A stretch of DNA of 64,000 bases. It comes from Bradyrhizobium sacchari. GTDB taxonomy: Bacteria; Pseudomonadota; Alphaproteobacteria; Rhizobiales; Xanthobacteraceae. The stretch lies in the NCBI RefSeq assembly GCF_002068095.1, contig NZ_LWIG01000060.1:42061-106060 (forward strand), given 5' to 3'. The translations under genes were made by a program, and so were the position numbers. The notes under the pieces are model-generated. The model saw only the letters and a program-made list of their open reading frames with translations. It did no database searches and had not been told where the DNA came from. Positions 18,131 through 27,509 of the stretch are shown here, in pieces; positions within the stretch are counted from its first letter, which is position 1; each line of letters starts with the position of its first letter.

Positions 18131-20260
18131 TCAAGCGCCGCTGCTGCAATAGCGCTTCCACATCGCGCGATAGGCCTCGTCCACCGCTTGCGCGTAGGCG
18201 ACCGGGTTGCAGGCGGCCGCAGCGCGCACCTGTCCGGGCAGTGCGTGGCGCAACTCGTCGAGGTCGCCGAGCTCAGCCGCACGGCTCACCGCGATGTCGA
18301 CATAGGCCTCCTCGCTGTCCGTCACCCAGTCCGGCAGGCCAAGCGCGGTAAGGATGGAGCCGGCGGCACGGCTGGGCAGGCTCTGCCCGAGCTTGGCCAC
18401 CACCGGCACGCCCATCTGCAAGGCTTCCAAAGTGCTGACGCCGCCATTCTGCGGGAACGGGTCGAGGGCAATATCGACGCGATTGAACGCTGCCAGATGA
18501 TCGATGCGCAAGGTGGTTCCGAGCAGATCGACGCGTTCGGCCGGCACGCCGCAAGCTGCAAGCCGCGCCAGCAGATTGTCGCGGACCAGTTGATCGTCCA
18601 GCGCAACATCCTTGATCAGCAGTCGCGACCCCGGCACCCGCTCGAGAATCCGGGACCAGGCTTTCGCGGCCTGGTCCGAAATCTTGCTGATGCGGTTGAA
18701 GACACCGAATGTGACGAAGCCGTTCGAGATCGCCGGCGTTGACGTCTGCGCAAGCTCGATCGGCAGTGGCTCCAGCGTCACAAAGCACGGCAGATCGACG
18801 ATCGTTTCCGCAAACAGATGCCGGACCGCGGGAGGAATCGCGACCGGGTCCGAGAACAGATAATCGATCGTCGGCAGCCCGGTGCCGGTGCCGTGACCCC
18901 AGCCATGGGCCTGGATCGGCGCCGGCTTGCGTGCAAATACGCTGAGGCGGTTTCCCTTGGTGTGGCCGGACAGATCGATCAGGATATCGATGCCATCGGC
19001 GCGGATCTCGGCATCGAGGCGATCGTCGTTCCATTGCGAGGCATCGCGCCAGCGATCGGCGATCTTTCGGAATTCGGCGGTCGCCGGATCTTCTTTCGAC
19101 GAACAGGAGTAGCACACGACCTCAAACTGTGTCCGGTCGTGGTATTGCAGGACCGGCTTGAATATGAACGCGGCCGAATGCGCGTTGAAGTCCGCCGAGA
19201 CATAGCCGAGCACCAGTGGGCGATCCGGATCGCGGCTGTTATCGTACGCTTCCACCGCTCGTGAAGCGAACGTCTTGCCGATCCGCTCCCACCAGACCTG
19301 CCGCGCCTGCTGATGCTGCTCGACGCTGGCATCGGCCGCGAAATCGAGCGTGAATATCTTGTTGGAGATGGCGCCTGGGAAGTCAGGCTCGATCTCGAGC
19401 GCTCTGTCGTAACTGGCCAGGGCTTCGTCGACCCGCCCAAGTGCGGAGAGACAAATGCCCCGGACCAAATGAGCTTGAGCGGCATCGGGATCGAGCGCGA
19501 TAGCTCTCTCACTATCCTTCAATGCTTCGGCGATTTGCGGGATCTGGAGCCAGACACAGGCGCGCCCGAGCCACCCGTTCATCTCGTCGGGCGCCAGGGC
19601 GATTGCCCGATTGCAATCCGCCATGGCGTCGTCAAATCGCAGAAGTTCCTGCAATGCGATGGCGCGGTTCGCCAGCGCCGAGGCATAGTCGGGCTTGATC
19701 GACAGCGCGCGGTTCAGGCTTGCGATGGCCTCGTCGTAATTGCGCAGACGGCAGAGCACCCAACCCCGGCCATTGTGGGCTTCGGCAAGTTTTCCGTCGA
19801 TTGCGAGCGCCTTGTCGTAGCAATCGAGCGCTTGCTGAAGATCGAGGGTCACGCTCGCGTTGCCGAGATTGGACAGGGCTACGGCGAAGTTGGGGCGCAG
19901 GGCGAGGGCCCTTCGATAGCTCTCGCGGGCCTCGTCGTGACGTCGCAGCTTGTTCAGTGCGATGCCCCGGCTCATGTGAGCATCGGCAGATTGCGGATCC
20001 ACGGCAACCGCCCGGCTCAGCAGAATTTCGGCTTCCTGATAGTTCTTGGCATCAGACTCCAGACTGCCGAGCATATGCAGCGCGATGAACTGGTTGGGCG
20101 CAAGCTGCAAGACCTGGCGGTAGCCGGCCCGGGCCTCGGAGAGAAGCCCTTGCTTGTGCAGCTGGAGGGCCAGCCCGAGCAATGGCAGCACTTCGGCTTT
20201 CTGTCGCTTTTGAAGCCGGGCATTGTGAAATGCACGCTGACCTACGCTGTTGCTCATCAA
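18131..20260 (-). CDS. TPR-repeat glycosyltransferase, OGT/SPINDLY-like (GT41)
   Basis: A 709-residue protein with about eight tetratricopeptide repeats (residues 25-330, recurring ALxxxPDxAxAxxNRGxAL) followed by a GT41-type catalytic region (350-700). That region shows YVSADFNAHSAAF, LIDLSGHTKGNRL, APIQAHGWGHGTG, YLFSDP, FGVFNRISKI and DPFPQNGGVSTLEALQMGVPVV, matching O-GlcNAc transferase/SPINDLY proteins that add a sugar to Ser/Thr. In bacteria these often modify surface or flagellar proteins; the acceptor here is unknown. There is no signal peptide, so it is probably cytoplasmic. Confidence 0.88.
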   Translation of the reverse strand: MMSNSVGQRAFHNARLQKRQKAEVLPLLGLALQLHKQGLLSEARAGYRQVLQLAPNQFIALHMLGSLESDAKNYQEAEILLSRAVAVDPQSADAHMSRGIALNKLRRHDEARESYRRALALRPNFAVALSNLGNASVTLDLQQALDCYDKALAIDGKLAEAHNGRGWVLCRLRNYDEAIASLNRALSIKPDYASALANRAIALQELLRFDDAMADCNRAIALAPDEMNGWLGRACVWLQIPQIAEALKDSERAIALDPDAAQAHLVRGICLSALGRVDEALASYDRALEIEPDFPGAISNKIFTLDFAADASVEQHQQARQVWWERIGKTFASRAVEAYDNSRDPDRPLVLGYVSADFNAHSAAFIFKPVLQYHDRTQFEVVCYSCSSKEDPATAEFRKIADRWRDASQWNDDRLDAEIRADGIDILIDLSGHTKGNRLSVFARKPAPIQAHGWGHGTGTGLPTIDYLFSDPVAIPPAVRHLFAETIVDLPCFVTLEPLPIELAQTSTPAISNGFVTFGVFNRISKISDQAAKAWSRILERVPGSRLLIKDVALDDQLVRDNLLARLAACGVPAERVDLLGTTLRIDHLAAFNRVDIALDPFPQNGGVSTLEALQMGVPVVAKLGQSLPSRAAGSILTALGLPDWVTDSEEAYVDIAVSRAAELGDLDELRHALPGQVRAAAACNPVAYAQAVDEAYRAMWKRYCSSGA

Positions 20261-20470
20261 TCAATCCCCCAGAATCTCTTATGGGAGATTAAGTCGGCGA
20301 GGGCGCGAATACGAGACGACGGCCGTTCGTGACGACAGCTTCGGGCAAGCTACGAGCGGTTGTGGTCATCGCGTTGACTGGCCCGCAATTGCTGCCCGGT
20401 CCAGGACTGGCTAATCTACCGTTGGGTTGTCCCCGTCCGGCGGGCGCGGCTCAGATCAGGGAGACAGACA

Positions 20471-20998
20471 ATGGCCAGGCAAAAGGCATCAAGACCCGCA
20501 ACCAAGACCGCGGTCAAGAAGCGGAGCGGCACCAAGGCGGCGGCGCGATCCTCGGCGCGCAAGGCGGTGAAGACAAAGGCGCGCGCGGCCGCACCGAAGA
20601 AGCCGGCGCGCCCCAGGCAGCGCATCGCGATCAGCCATCATCGCGAAGAAGACTTCAAGGCCGACGGCCTGCGTGCCTACGCAAAATACCGCGACCTCGG
20701 CATTGCCGCTGCGACCCATGGCCTGGCGCAGGCGCACGTGATACGCCTGCAAGGCCCCTGCGATCCGGCGGAGGTCTCGAAGCTGCACTTCCACGACGTC
20801 GAATTCCAGATGGTCTATGTGCTCAAAGGCTGGGTGAAGACCTACATGGACGGGCAGGGCGAGACCTTGATGAAGCAAGGCAGCGCCTGGACCCAGCCCC
20901 CGAAGATCAAGCACATGATCCTGGATTATTCGGACGATGTGGAGCTGCTGGAGGTGATCCTGCCGGCGGAGTTCAAGACGGTGGAGTTGAAGGCGTAA
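20471..20998 (+). CDS. Cupin-domain protein with basic N-terminal tail
   Basis: A 175-residue protein. Residues 1-50 are Lys/Ala/Arg-rich and probably disordered (KKRSGTKAAARSSARKAV). Residues 60-165 form a single cupin barrel with KLHFHDVEFQMVYVLKGWVK as the metal-binding first motif (H-x-H...E) and SAWTQPPKIKHMILDYS near the second. GGGAG lies 6 bases before the start. No enzymatic role can be assigned; small cupins of this type may bind a ligand or act as isomerases. Confidence 0.75.
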   Translation: MARQKASRPATKTAVKKRSGTKAAARSSARKAVKTKARAAAPKKPARPRQRIAISHHREEDFKADGLRAYAKYRDLGIAAATHGLAQAHVIRLQGPCDPAEVSKLHFHDVEFQMVYVLKGWVKTYMDGQGETLMKQGSAWTQPPKIKHMILDYSDDVELLEVILPAEFKTVELKA

Positions 20999-21032
20999 GG
21001 GGCTGCGGAAAGAGCGCGCCGGTCTCTCAACT

Positions 21033-21121
21033 CGTCATTGCGAGGAGCTCTTGCGACGAAGCAATCCGGACTATCTCCGTGGGACGCATTTCCGGATTGC
21101 TTCGCTTCGCTCGCAATGACG
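21033..21121. repeat. Palindromic repeat family A, copy 1
   Basis: An 89-base element with outer arms CGTCATTGCGAGGAGC and GCTCGCAATGACG and inner arms GAAGCAATCC and GGATTGCTTC, forming a long hairpin. The same element recurs at 23800, 32366, 35188, 42297 and 44051. Here it lies between the cupin and CNT genes, where it may terminate both converging transcripts. Confidence 0.85.
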
Positions 21122-21132
21122 GGTGGAGAGAG

Positions 21133-22383
21133 CTAACTCAGCACCCCCACCACCGCCCCCATCAGGCACGTCGTCAGCGTCCCCGATACGATCGACTTCA
21201 GCCCGAGCGCGTTGATCTCCTCGCGCCGCTCCGGCGCCATCACACCCAGCCCGCCGATCATGATGCCGAGGCTGGCGAAGTTGGCGAAGCCGCACATCGC
21301 GTAGAGCATGATCAGGCGCGAGCGTGGATCGAGCGTATCGGGCGGCAGTTTCGAGAAGTCGACATAGGCGATCAGCTCATTGAGCACGGTCTTGGTGCCC
21401 ATCAGGCTGCCGGCCGTTACCGCCTGGTCCCACGGCAAACCCATCAGCCAGCACACCGGCGCCATGACAAGGCCCAGCAGGCGCTGCAGCGAGATCGCGG
21501 CGCCGCCGATGTTTGGCAAGAGGCCGAGGATGGCGTTGACGAGGTAGACCAGCGCCACGAGCACGAGGAGCATCGCGACGATGTTGAGCAACAGCTCGAG
21601 CCCCGCGCTCGTGCCTTTCACGATCGCATCCATCGTGCTCGCGACCTCCATCTCCGGATCCTCCAGCGCGCCGCCGGTGCGCTTGTCCGAGGTCTCCGGC
21701 ACCATGATCAGGCTGACGAGGATCGCGGCCGGCGCGCCCAGCACGGAAGCGATGACGAAATGCGCGGCCGCATCAGGAATAAGAGGAGCAAGGAGCGTCG
21801 CATAGAGCACCAGCACGGTGCCGGCGATGCCGGCCATGCCGCCGGTCATGACCAGGAACAATTCGCTGCGGGTCATCTGCGCCAGATACGGCCGCACGAA
21901 CAGCGGCGCCTCGACCATGCCGAGGAAGATGTTGGCGGCGGTCGAGAGCCCGACCGCGCCGCCGACGCCGAGCGTCCGCTCCAGCAGCCAGGCCATGCCG
22001 CGCACGATCGGCGGCAGCACGCGCCAGTAGAACAGCAGCGTCGTCAGCACGCTCATAACCAGCACGATCGGCAGCGCCTGGAACGCCAGGATGAAGTCCG
22101 CGCCGGGCACCTTCAGGTCGAAGGGCAGGGTGCCGCCGCCGATATAGCCGAACACGAAGGCGGAGCCTGCGCGCGAGGCCGCCGAGATCGCGCCGACCGC
22201 ATCGTTGATGGTGCCGAAGGCATGGGCGACGACCGGCAGTTTCAGCAGCACGACCGCGGTGACGAAGGTCACGGCGAGGCCGATCGCCGCCTGGCGCAGC
22301 GAGACCGCGCGGCGATTCTCTGCGAGCGCGAAGGCGATCAGCAGCAATGCGAAAATGCCGAGTGCCGATTGCAGGCGAAGCAT
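21133..22383 (-). CDS. CNT-family nucleoside transporter
   Basis: A 416-residue polytopic inner-membrane protein of the concentrative nucleoside transporter (NupC) family, importing nucleosides with H+ or Na+. Evidence: the N-terminal RLQSALGIFALLLIAFALAENRR, the central LGMVEAPLFVRPYLAQMTRSELF (family motif GqtEAPlli.py...t.sEl), FANFASLGIMIGGLG and about ten hydrophobic segments. The start follows GGGGACATC; a longer open frame upstream overlaps the divergent MFS promoter and is unlikely. Single gene. Confidence 0.9.
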   Translation of the reverse strand: MLRLQSALGIFALLLIAFALAENRRAVSLRQAAIGLAVTFVTAVVLLKLPVVAHAFGTINDAVGAISAASRAGSAFVFGYIGGGTLPFDLKVPGADFILAFQALPIVLVMSVLTTLLFYWRVLPPIVRGMAWLLERTLGVGGAVGLSTAANIFLGMVEAPLFVRPYLAQMTRSELFLVMTGGMAGIAGTVLVLYATLLAPLIPDAAAHFVIASVLGAPAAILVSLIMVPETSDKRTGGALEDPEMEVASTMDAIVKGTSAGLELLLNIVAMLLVLVALVYLVNAILGLLPNIGGAAISLQRLLGLVMAPVCWLMGLPWDQAVTAGSLMGTKTVLNELIAYVDFSKLPPDTLDPRSRLIMLYAMCGFANFASLGIMIGGLGVMAPERREEINALGLKSIVSGTLTTCLMGAVVGVLS

Positions 22384-22529
22384 GATGTCCCCAAACCCCC
22401 AATGATTATGGCCGCGCCTGCGTTGCAAAGGCAATGCCGACAGGCCGCGGAAGCGCCCCGTTGTTGACAAGCGGACCCGTCTCAGCCACGCGGGGAGACC
22501 CATCGAGATAAGGGGGCGGACCGCCCGAG

Positions 22530-23783
22530 GTGACCGAAAAGGCGATGCCAGAGCAGCCAATATCCCAAAATCCGCCGGTCAGCGCCGGCGCGCTCCTCGC
22601 CCACCGCGCCTTCCTGTACTTCCTGCTCTCGCGCAGCCTGTCGCGCTTCTCCAGCCAGATCGCCGCGGTCGCGATCGGCTGGCAGATCTACGATCTCACC
22701 GGCTCGGCCTTCGACCTCGGGATGGTCGGGCTCGTGCAGTTCCTGCCGACGGCGCTGCTCGTGTTCGTCGCCGGCCACGCCGCCGACCGTTTCGAGCGCA
22801 AGCGTGTGGTCCAGCTCTGCCAGCTCGTGGAAGCCCTGACGGCGCTTTATCTCGGCGTCATCACCTATCTCGGCGCGGTCAGCGAGGTGCAGATCTTCAT
22901 CGCGACCTTCGTGCTCGGCATCGCCGGCGCGTTCGAGAGCCCGACCACCGCCGCGCTGCTGCCGCTGATCGCGCCGCAGGGATCGCTCCAGCGCGCCACG
23001 GCGGTCGCGAGCGGTGCGGGGCAGGTCGCGACCATCACCGGTCCCGCGCTTGGCGGTTTCGCCTACGCGATCGCGCCGCATCTCGCCTATGCCGTGATGC
23101 TGCTGTTCTGGATCGTGGGGATGATCCTTACCGGCTTCATCCGGCCGCGTCCGCAGGCGGTGGCCAAGGACATGGACGATGCGGACAATATCTTCGCCGG
23201 GGTCCGCTTCATCCGCAGCAATCCCGCGATCCTCGGCACCATCTCGCTCGATCTGTTCGCGGTGCTGTTCGGCGGCGTCACCGCGCTCTTGCCGATCTAT
23301 GCCCGCGACATTCTGCAGACCGGCCCGGTGGGTCTCGGTGTGCTCCGTGCCGCGCCTGCGGTCGGCGCGCTGCTGATGACCATGGTGCTGGCGCGCCACG
23401 CCATCTCGCGCCATGTGGGCCTGCGCATGTTCCAGGCCGTGATCGTGTTCGGCCTTGCCACGATCGTGTTCGCGCTGTCGTCCTGGATGTGGCTGTCGGT
23501 GCTGTCGCTCGCGATCCTCGGCGCGGCCGACACGATCAGCGTCGTGATCCGCTTCTCGCTGGTGCAGCTGTCGACGCCGGACGAGATGCGCGGCCGTGTG
23601 GGCGCGGTGAATTTCCTGTTCATCAACGCCTCCAACCAGCTCGGCCAGTTCGAGAGCGGGCTCACGGCGGCACTGTTCGGCACCATGCCCGCCGCCGTGC
23701 TCGGCGGCATCTGCACGGTCGCGGTGGCGCTGTTGTGGATGAAACTGTTTCCGACCCTGCGGCAGGTGGAGAGCTTGGAGTAG
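22530..23783 (+). CDS. MFS transporter (enterobactin-exporter/MFS_3-like)
   Basis: A 417-residue, 12-helix major facilitator protein of the EntS/MFS_3 type, usually an exporter of siderophores or drugs. Visible signatures include FSSQIAAVAIGWQIYDLTGS in helix 1, AGHAADRFERKR in the loop between helices 2 and 3, ESPTTAALLPLI and DEMRGRVGAVNFLFINASNQLGQFESG in the second half. Start is GTG at 22530 or ATG at 22545; neither ribosome binding site is decisive. Divergent from the CNT gene. Confidence 0.85.
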   Translation: MTEKAMPEQPISQNPPVSAGALLAHRAFLYFLLSRSLSRFSSQIAAVAIGWQIYDLTGSAFDLGMVGLVQFLPTALLVFVAGHAADRFERKRVVQLCQLVEALTALYLGVITYLGAVSEVQIFIATFVLGIAGAFESPTTAALLPLIAPQGSLQRATAVASGAGQVATITGPALGGFAYAIAPHLAYAVMLLFWIVGMILTGFIRPRPQAVAKDMDDADNIFAGVRFIRSNPAILGTISLDLFAVLFGGVTALLPIYARDILQTGPVGLGVLRAAPAVGALLMTMVLARHAISRHVGLRMFQAVIVFGLATIVFALSSWMWLSVLSLAILGAADTISVVIRFSLVQLSTPDEMRGRVGAVNFLFINASNQLGQFESGLTAALFGTMPAAVLGGICTVAVALLWMKLFPTLRQVESLE

Positions 23784-23799
23784 GCCCCCGCTCCCTCCA

Positions 23800-23886
23800 C
23801 GTCATTACGAGGAGCTCTTGCGACGAAGCAATCCAGAATCTCGCCGCGGAGGCAGCCTGGATTGCTTCGCTGCGCTCGCAATGACG
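23800..23886. repeat. Palindromic repeat family A, copy 2
   Basis: Same element as at 21033 with minor changes (CGTCATTACGAGGAGCTC... TGCGCTCGCAATGACG), 16 bases after the MFS stop and well placed to end its transcript. Confidence 0.85.
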
Positions 23887-23993
23887 ATTGTTGAGATAGC
23901 GTGGTGACTTAGGTCACGTCACCCCCGCAGCCGAGCAGCAGCAGGCGCCACTTGACGCCTACTGTGCATGGGGTTGTTTTCGCAGTTTTCTGT

Positions 23994-24752
23994 TCAACCC
24001 CGTCCGACGAACGGCATCTTGGTCGCCATGACAGTCATGGTCAGCACGTTGGCATCGAGCGGCAGGCCGGCCATGTAGGCGACGGCATCGCCGACCGCCT
24101 TGGCGTCCATGCGCGGCTCGTGCTTGGTGGTGCCGTCGGGCTGCAGCACGCCGGGGCCGTTGACCATGCGGTCGGTCATCGGGGTCGCGGCATTGCCGAT
24201 GTCGACCTGGCCGACCGCGATGTCGTACATGCGGCCGTCGAGGTTTGAGGCCTTGGTGAGGCCGGTGATGGCGTGCTTGGTCGAGGTGTAGGCGGCAGAG
24301 AACGGCCGCGGCGCATGCGCCGAGATCGAGCCGTTGTTGATGATGCGGCCGCCGCGCGGGCTCTGGTCCTTCATGATGCGGAAGGCGTGCTGGGTGCACA
24401 GGAACGGGGCGGTGAGGTTGGTGTTCACCACCGCCTGCCACTGCTCGAGGCTGAGGTCCTCGAAGTTCACGGCGGGTGCGCCCATGCCGGCATTGTTGAA
24501 GAGCACGTCGAGGCGGCCATAGGTCGCCTTCACCTTGTCGAACAGCGCGGCGATCTGGTCCGGCTTGGTCATGTCGGCGGTGATACAGAGGCTCTTCCCC
24601 GCGGGGCCGAGCTTTGCGGTTTCCTCGAGCATCTCAATTCGGCGTCCGACCAGCACCACGGTGAAGCCGGTATTCATCAGCGCCAGCGACGCCGCGCGCC
24701 CGACACCGGTGCCGGCGCCCGTAACCACTGCGATTTTTTTTGCTTCACTCAT
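23994..24752 (-). CDS. SDR-family oxidoreductase
   Basis: A 252-residue classical short-chain dehydrogenase/reductase with NAD(P)-binding TGAGTGVG (11-18), NNAG (86-89), and catalytic S142, Y155 and K159 (YTSTK). The substrate is unknown. GCAGGAACG precedes the start. The Anbu gene lies 25 bases upstream on the same strand, so the two are probably cotranscribed. Confidence 0.9.
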   Translation of the reverse strand: MSEAKKIAVVTGAGTGVGRAASLALMNTGFTVVLVGRRIEMLEETAKLGPAGKSLCITADMTKPDQIAALFDKVKATYGRLDVLFNNAGMGAPAVNFEDLSLEQWQAVVNTNLTAPFLCTQHAFRIMKDQSPRGGRIINNGSISAHAPRPFSAAYTSTKHAITGLTKASNLDGRMYDIAVGQVDIGNAATPMTDRMVNGPGVLQPDGTTKHEPRMDAKAVGDAVAYMAGLPLDANVLTMTVMATKMPFVGRG

Positions 24753-24777
24753 CGTTCCTGCCTCTTCTCTTAAGCTG

Positions 24778-25536
24778 TCAGGTTTTGGGTTCTTTTTCGT
24801 TCTTATAGGGCGGGCGCGGGATGTTCTGATGCGCGGCGCGTAAGGCCGCCGACCAGCGCGAGCGCAGATCGTGGAAATAGGGCTCGCCCGCCTCGATGCG
24901 GTGGTTGAGATCGGCCTCGCAGGCGTCCGTGCGCACCACCAGGACATCAATCGGCAGGCCGACGCCGAGATTGGACCGCATGGTCGAGTCCATCGAGATC
25001 AGGCCGGTCTTCAGCGCCTCGTAGAGCTCGACGTCGTAATGCATGGCGCGGTCGAGCACCGGCTTGCCGTATTTGTGCTCGCCGATCTGCAGGTAAGGCG
25101 TATCCGTCGTGCACTCGATGAAATTGCCGGCGGTGTAGACCATGAACAGGCGCATGCGCGCGCCCTTGATCTGGCCGCCGAACAGGAAGGAGACGTCGAA
25201 GGAGACGTCCTCTGACTTCAGCGCCGGGCCTTCGGTCGCATGCACCGCCCGGATCGCCCGGCCGATGCGCTGGGCGGCCTGGAACATGGTCGGCGCGTTC
25301 ATCAGCGTCTCGATCTCGCCCGTATTGGGGTCCTCGAGGCCTTCGGTCAGCGTGGACAGCACCGACTGGCTGATGGCGAGGTTGCCGGCGCTGGCGATCG
25401 CCATGATGCGGTCGCCGGGCTTGGAGAAGATATGCAGCTTGCGGAAGGTCGAGACGTTGTCGAGGCCGGCATTGGTGCGGGTATCGGCGATCATCACCAG
25501 ACCGTCCCGAACCAGGATTCCGCAGCAATAGGTCAT
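24778..25536 (-). CDS. Anbu proteasome-like peptidase
   Basis: A 252-residue protein of the Anbu (ancestral beta-subunit) branch of the 20S proteasome/HslV Ntn-hydrolases. Removing Met would expose Thr2 (TYCCGILVRDGLVMIADTRT) as the nucleophile. The remaining conserved parts, FSKPGDRIMAIASAGNLA, FLFGGQIKG and YGKPVLDRAM, fit the family. Anbu genes usually sit with an alpha-E protein, a circularly permuted ATP-grasp protein and a transglutaminase-like protease; all three are present at 27510-30836, but two unrelated genes intervene. The native substrate is unknown. Confidence 0.92.
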   Translation of the reverse strand: MTYCCGILVRDGLVMIADTRTNAGLDNVSTFRKLHIFSKPGDRIMAIASAGNLAISQSVLSTLTEGLEDPNTGEIETLMNAPTMFQAAQRIGRAIRAVHATEGPALKSEDVSFDVSFLFGGQIKGARMRLFMVYTAGNFIECTTDTPYLQIGEHKYGKPVLDRAMHYDVELYEALKTGLISMDSTMRSNLGVGLPIDVLVVRTDACEADLNHRIEAGEPYFHDLRSRWSAALRAAHQNIPRPPYKNEKEPKT

Positions 25537-25617
25537 TTCCAGTCCCCGAACGCGTTTGCGCGGAATTACTAGCGAATTTCAGGGAAGCATGAAACCCCCG
25601 ATTCCCGCGGAAAGGGT

Positions 25618-25722
25618 CGTCATTCCGGGGCGCGAGGAAGTCGCGAGCCCGGAATCCATTCATCCACTAACCTTGCCGTCCGATGTATTCCGGGCTCGCG
25701 CGGCGCGCGCCCCGGAATGACG
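25618..25722. repeat. Palindromic repeat family B, copy 1
   Basis: Outer arms CGTCATTCCGGGGCGCG and CGCGCCCCGGAATGACG with inner GAGCCCGGAAT/ATTCCGGGCTC pairs. It belongs to a second palindromic family, related to the elements at 28378, 36912 and 37967, and lies between the AhpD-like gene and Anbu. Confidence 0.75.
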
Positions 25723-25748
25723 GGACGGAACGGCTTGGCTTTCCCACC

Positions 25749-26156
25749 TCAATCCGCGCTATCGACCAGAAACGCCGCATCGACGGGGACGCCGAGGGCC
25801 GTGACCAGCCGGTTGGTCTCCGCGGCCATGCCGACGATGGCGAGCAACTCGCCATATTCGGCCGCGGTCATGCCCTTGGCCCGGGCGCTCGCAGTGTGCG
25901 AATGGATGCAATAGCTGCAGCCATGCGCGACCGATACCGCGACATAGAGCATTTCCTTGACCTTGGGATCGAGCGCGCCCGGCGCCATCACCTCCTTGAG
26001 GCTGTCCCAGGTCCGCCGCAGCGTCTTGGGATCATGCGCCAGCGCGCGCCAGAAATTGTTGATGAAATCGGACTGCCGCACCTTGCGGATGTCGTCGAAA
26101 ACGGCGCGCACCTCGCTGGAGAGTTCGTCGTCCGAAAGCAGTTTTACAGTTGCCAT
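25749..26156 (-). CDS. AhpD-like / carboxymuconolactone decarboxylase family protein
   Basis: A 135-residue alkylhydroperoxidase-D-like protein with the redox motif C80-S-Y-C83 and H87 (HGCSYCIHSHTASA). In this family the two cysteines reduce peroxides or act in related redox steps. Start: MATVKLLSDDELS, 54 bases after the upstream monooxygenase gene on the same strand, so a shared transcript is likely. Confidence 0.85.
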   Translation of the reverse strand: MATVKLLSDDELSSEVRAVFDDIRKVRQSDFINNFWRALAHDPKTLRRTWDSLKEVMAPGALDPKVKEMLYVAVSVAHGCSYCIHSHTASARAKGMTAAEYGELLAIVGMAAETNRLVTALGVPVDAAFLVDSAD

Positions 26157-26209
26157 GAGGGCCTCGCGGGATCGGGTCTGATCCCGCGAGTTTAGCACGG
26201 CTGATGCGC

Positions 26210-27415
26210 TCAGGCGGCATCCTCGGCCGAGCGGCGCAAGGCGAGCTTGCCGACGTCGACATACTGCCGCTGCTGCGCATGGGCGTGCTGGGCTGCGACG
26301 TGAATGTCGCGCAGGCGCCGCTGCAGCGGCGATGTGTCGTAGACCGCGCTGCTTCCGGCCAGCGCGAAACAGGCATCCGCGATGCCGACGCAGGTCGTGG
26401 CGAGCCAGGTCGCCGATCGAGCCCCTTCGATCACGAGGTCTTCGTTGTTCAGCGTGCCGGACTGCGCGTGGCGCCAATGGCCGGCAACCTGGACCTCGTG
26501 AAAGCCCTGCGCGGCGCCGAGGTCGGCGGAGATCCGGCCGAGTTCGTACTGGAAAGTCTCGGACTCCCGCATCGGGACCGCCGCATATAATTGCTGCCGC
26601 CCTGTATGCGCCAGCGCGAGCAGGTCATCGACCATGCCCTCGGCGAGGCCCACCGAGAACGCGCCGTGAAGCAACGGCAGCCATTGCCGTAGTGCTTGAT
26701 AAAGCGGACCCGACTGACGCGGGGCGGCCTCGAGATCGAAGAAATTGGCCTCGGGAACCAGCGTCTCCCGTAGCGTGACGTGATGGCTGCCGGTGCCCTT
26801 GAGCCCCGCCGCGTGCCAGGTGTCCTCGACGTCCCAGTCGCGCGCCGGCAGCGCAACGACGCGAAGCAGCGGCTTGCCCTGTGGGCCGGGGATCGGTTTG
26901 CCGTTTTCGGTGACGATGCAGAACCCGCCGATCCAGTCGGCATGCGTGCAACCGCTGGCGAACGGCCAACGGCCCTTGACCCGATAGCCGCCCGACACGC
27001 GTTCTGCCGTTCCACCCGGCTGGGATGAGCCGCAGATCGCAGTATCAGGTCCGTCCTGATAGATGCGCTTGTACAGTTCCGCGGGTGAGGCTGCGACGAA
27101 GAGGCTGCTGGCTCCGGCGACAACCGCGATCCAGCCGATCGAGCCGTCGAGACGGGCGAGCGCCTTGATGACCTCCAGTCCGGCGGGAAAATCGAGCTCC
27201 AGTCCGCCTTCGCTCCGCGGGACGAACATGCGAAAGATCCCGATCGATCGCAGCCGTTCCACGAGGTCGGGCGGGATGCGGCGTGCAGCTTCGATCTCTG
27301 CGGTGCGTGCCGTGATCTCGGGTGCCAATTCCCGGATGCCCACAAGCATGGCTTTGTGGGGATCGCGCAGTGCGAAGTGGTCGCTGAGTCTTTCTTGAAG
27401 CCGCATCTGTCTCAA
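26210..27415 (-). CDS. Acyl-CoA-dehydrogenase-fold flavin monooxygenase (HsaA/DszC-like)
   Basis: A 401-residue protein of the acyl-CoA dehydrogenase superfamily, closest in pattern to two-component flavin-dependent monooxygenases (group D; HsaA, DszC). Visible elements are the N-terminal helices, RIPPDLVERLRSIGIFRMFVP, LARLDGSIGWI, the central beta domain (GGYRVKGRWPFASGCTHADW, a hallmark of the monooxygenase branch) and GLKGTGSHHVTL. The catalytic Glu of true acyl-CoA dehydrogenases is not evident. A partner flavin reductase is not adjacent. Substrate unknown. Confidence 0.8.
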   Translation of the reverse strand: MRQMRLQERLSDHFALRDPHKAMLVGIRELAPEITARTAEIEAARRIPPDLVERLRSIGIFRMFVPRSEGGLELDFPAGLEVIKALARLDGSIGWIAVVAGASSLFVAASPAELYKRIYQDGPDTAICGSSQPGGTAERVSGGYRVKGRWPFASGCTHADWIGGFCIVTENGKPIPGPQGKPLLRVVALPARDWDVEDTWHAAGLKGTGSHHVTLRETLVPEANFFDLEAAPRQSGPLYQALRQWLPLLHGAFSVGLAEGMVDDLLALAHTGRQQLYAAVPMRESETFQYELGRISADLGAAQGFHEVQVAGHWRHAQSGTLNNEDLVIEGARSATWLATTCVGIADACFALAGSSAVYDTSPLQRRLRDIHVAAQHAHAQQRQYVDVGKLALRRSAEDAA

Positions 27416-27509
27416 CCTCTGTTGCGGGAACGGATCGCAACGGAGGTTGAACAGACAATGCTACGGCGCGGCTTCAACGCGGCGGTCGTCGGTTACGGCT
27501 GTAACGCTG

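Noticed and set aside
20329..22467. A 712-codon plus-strand frame spanning the cupin and CNT transporter genes
   Set aside because: It overlaps two well-supported genes and a repeat, and its His/Arg/Gln-rich sequence is typical of antisense translation.
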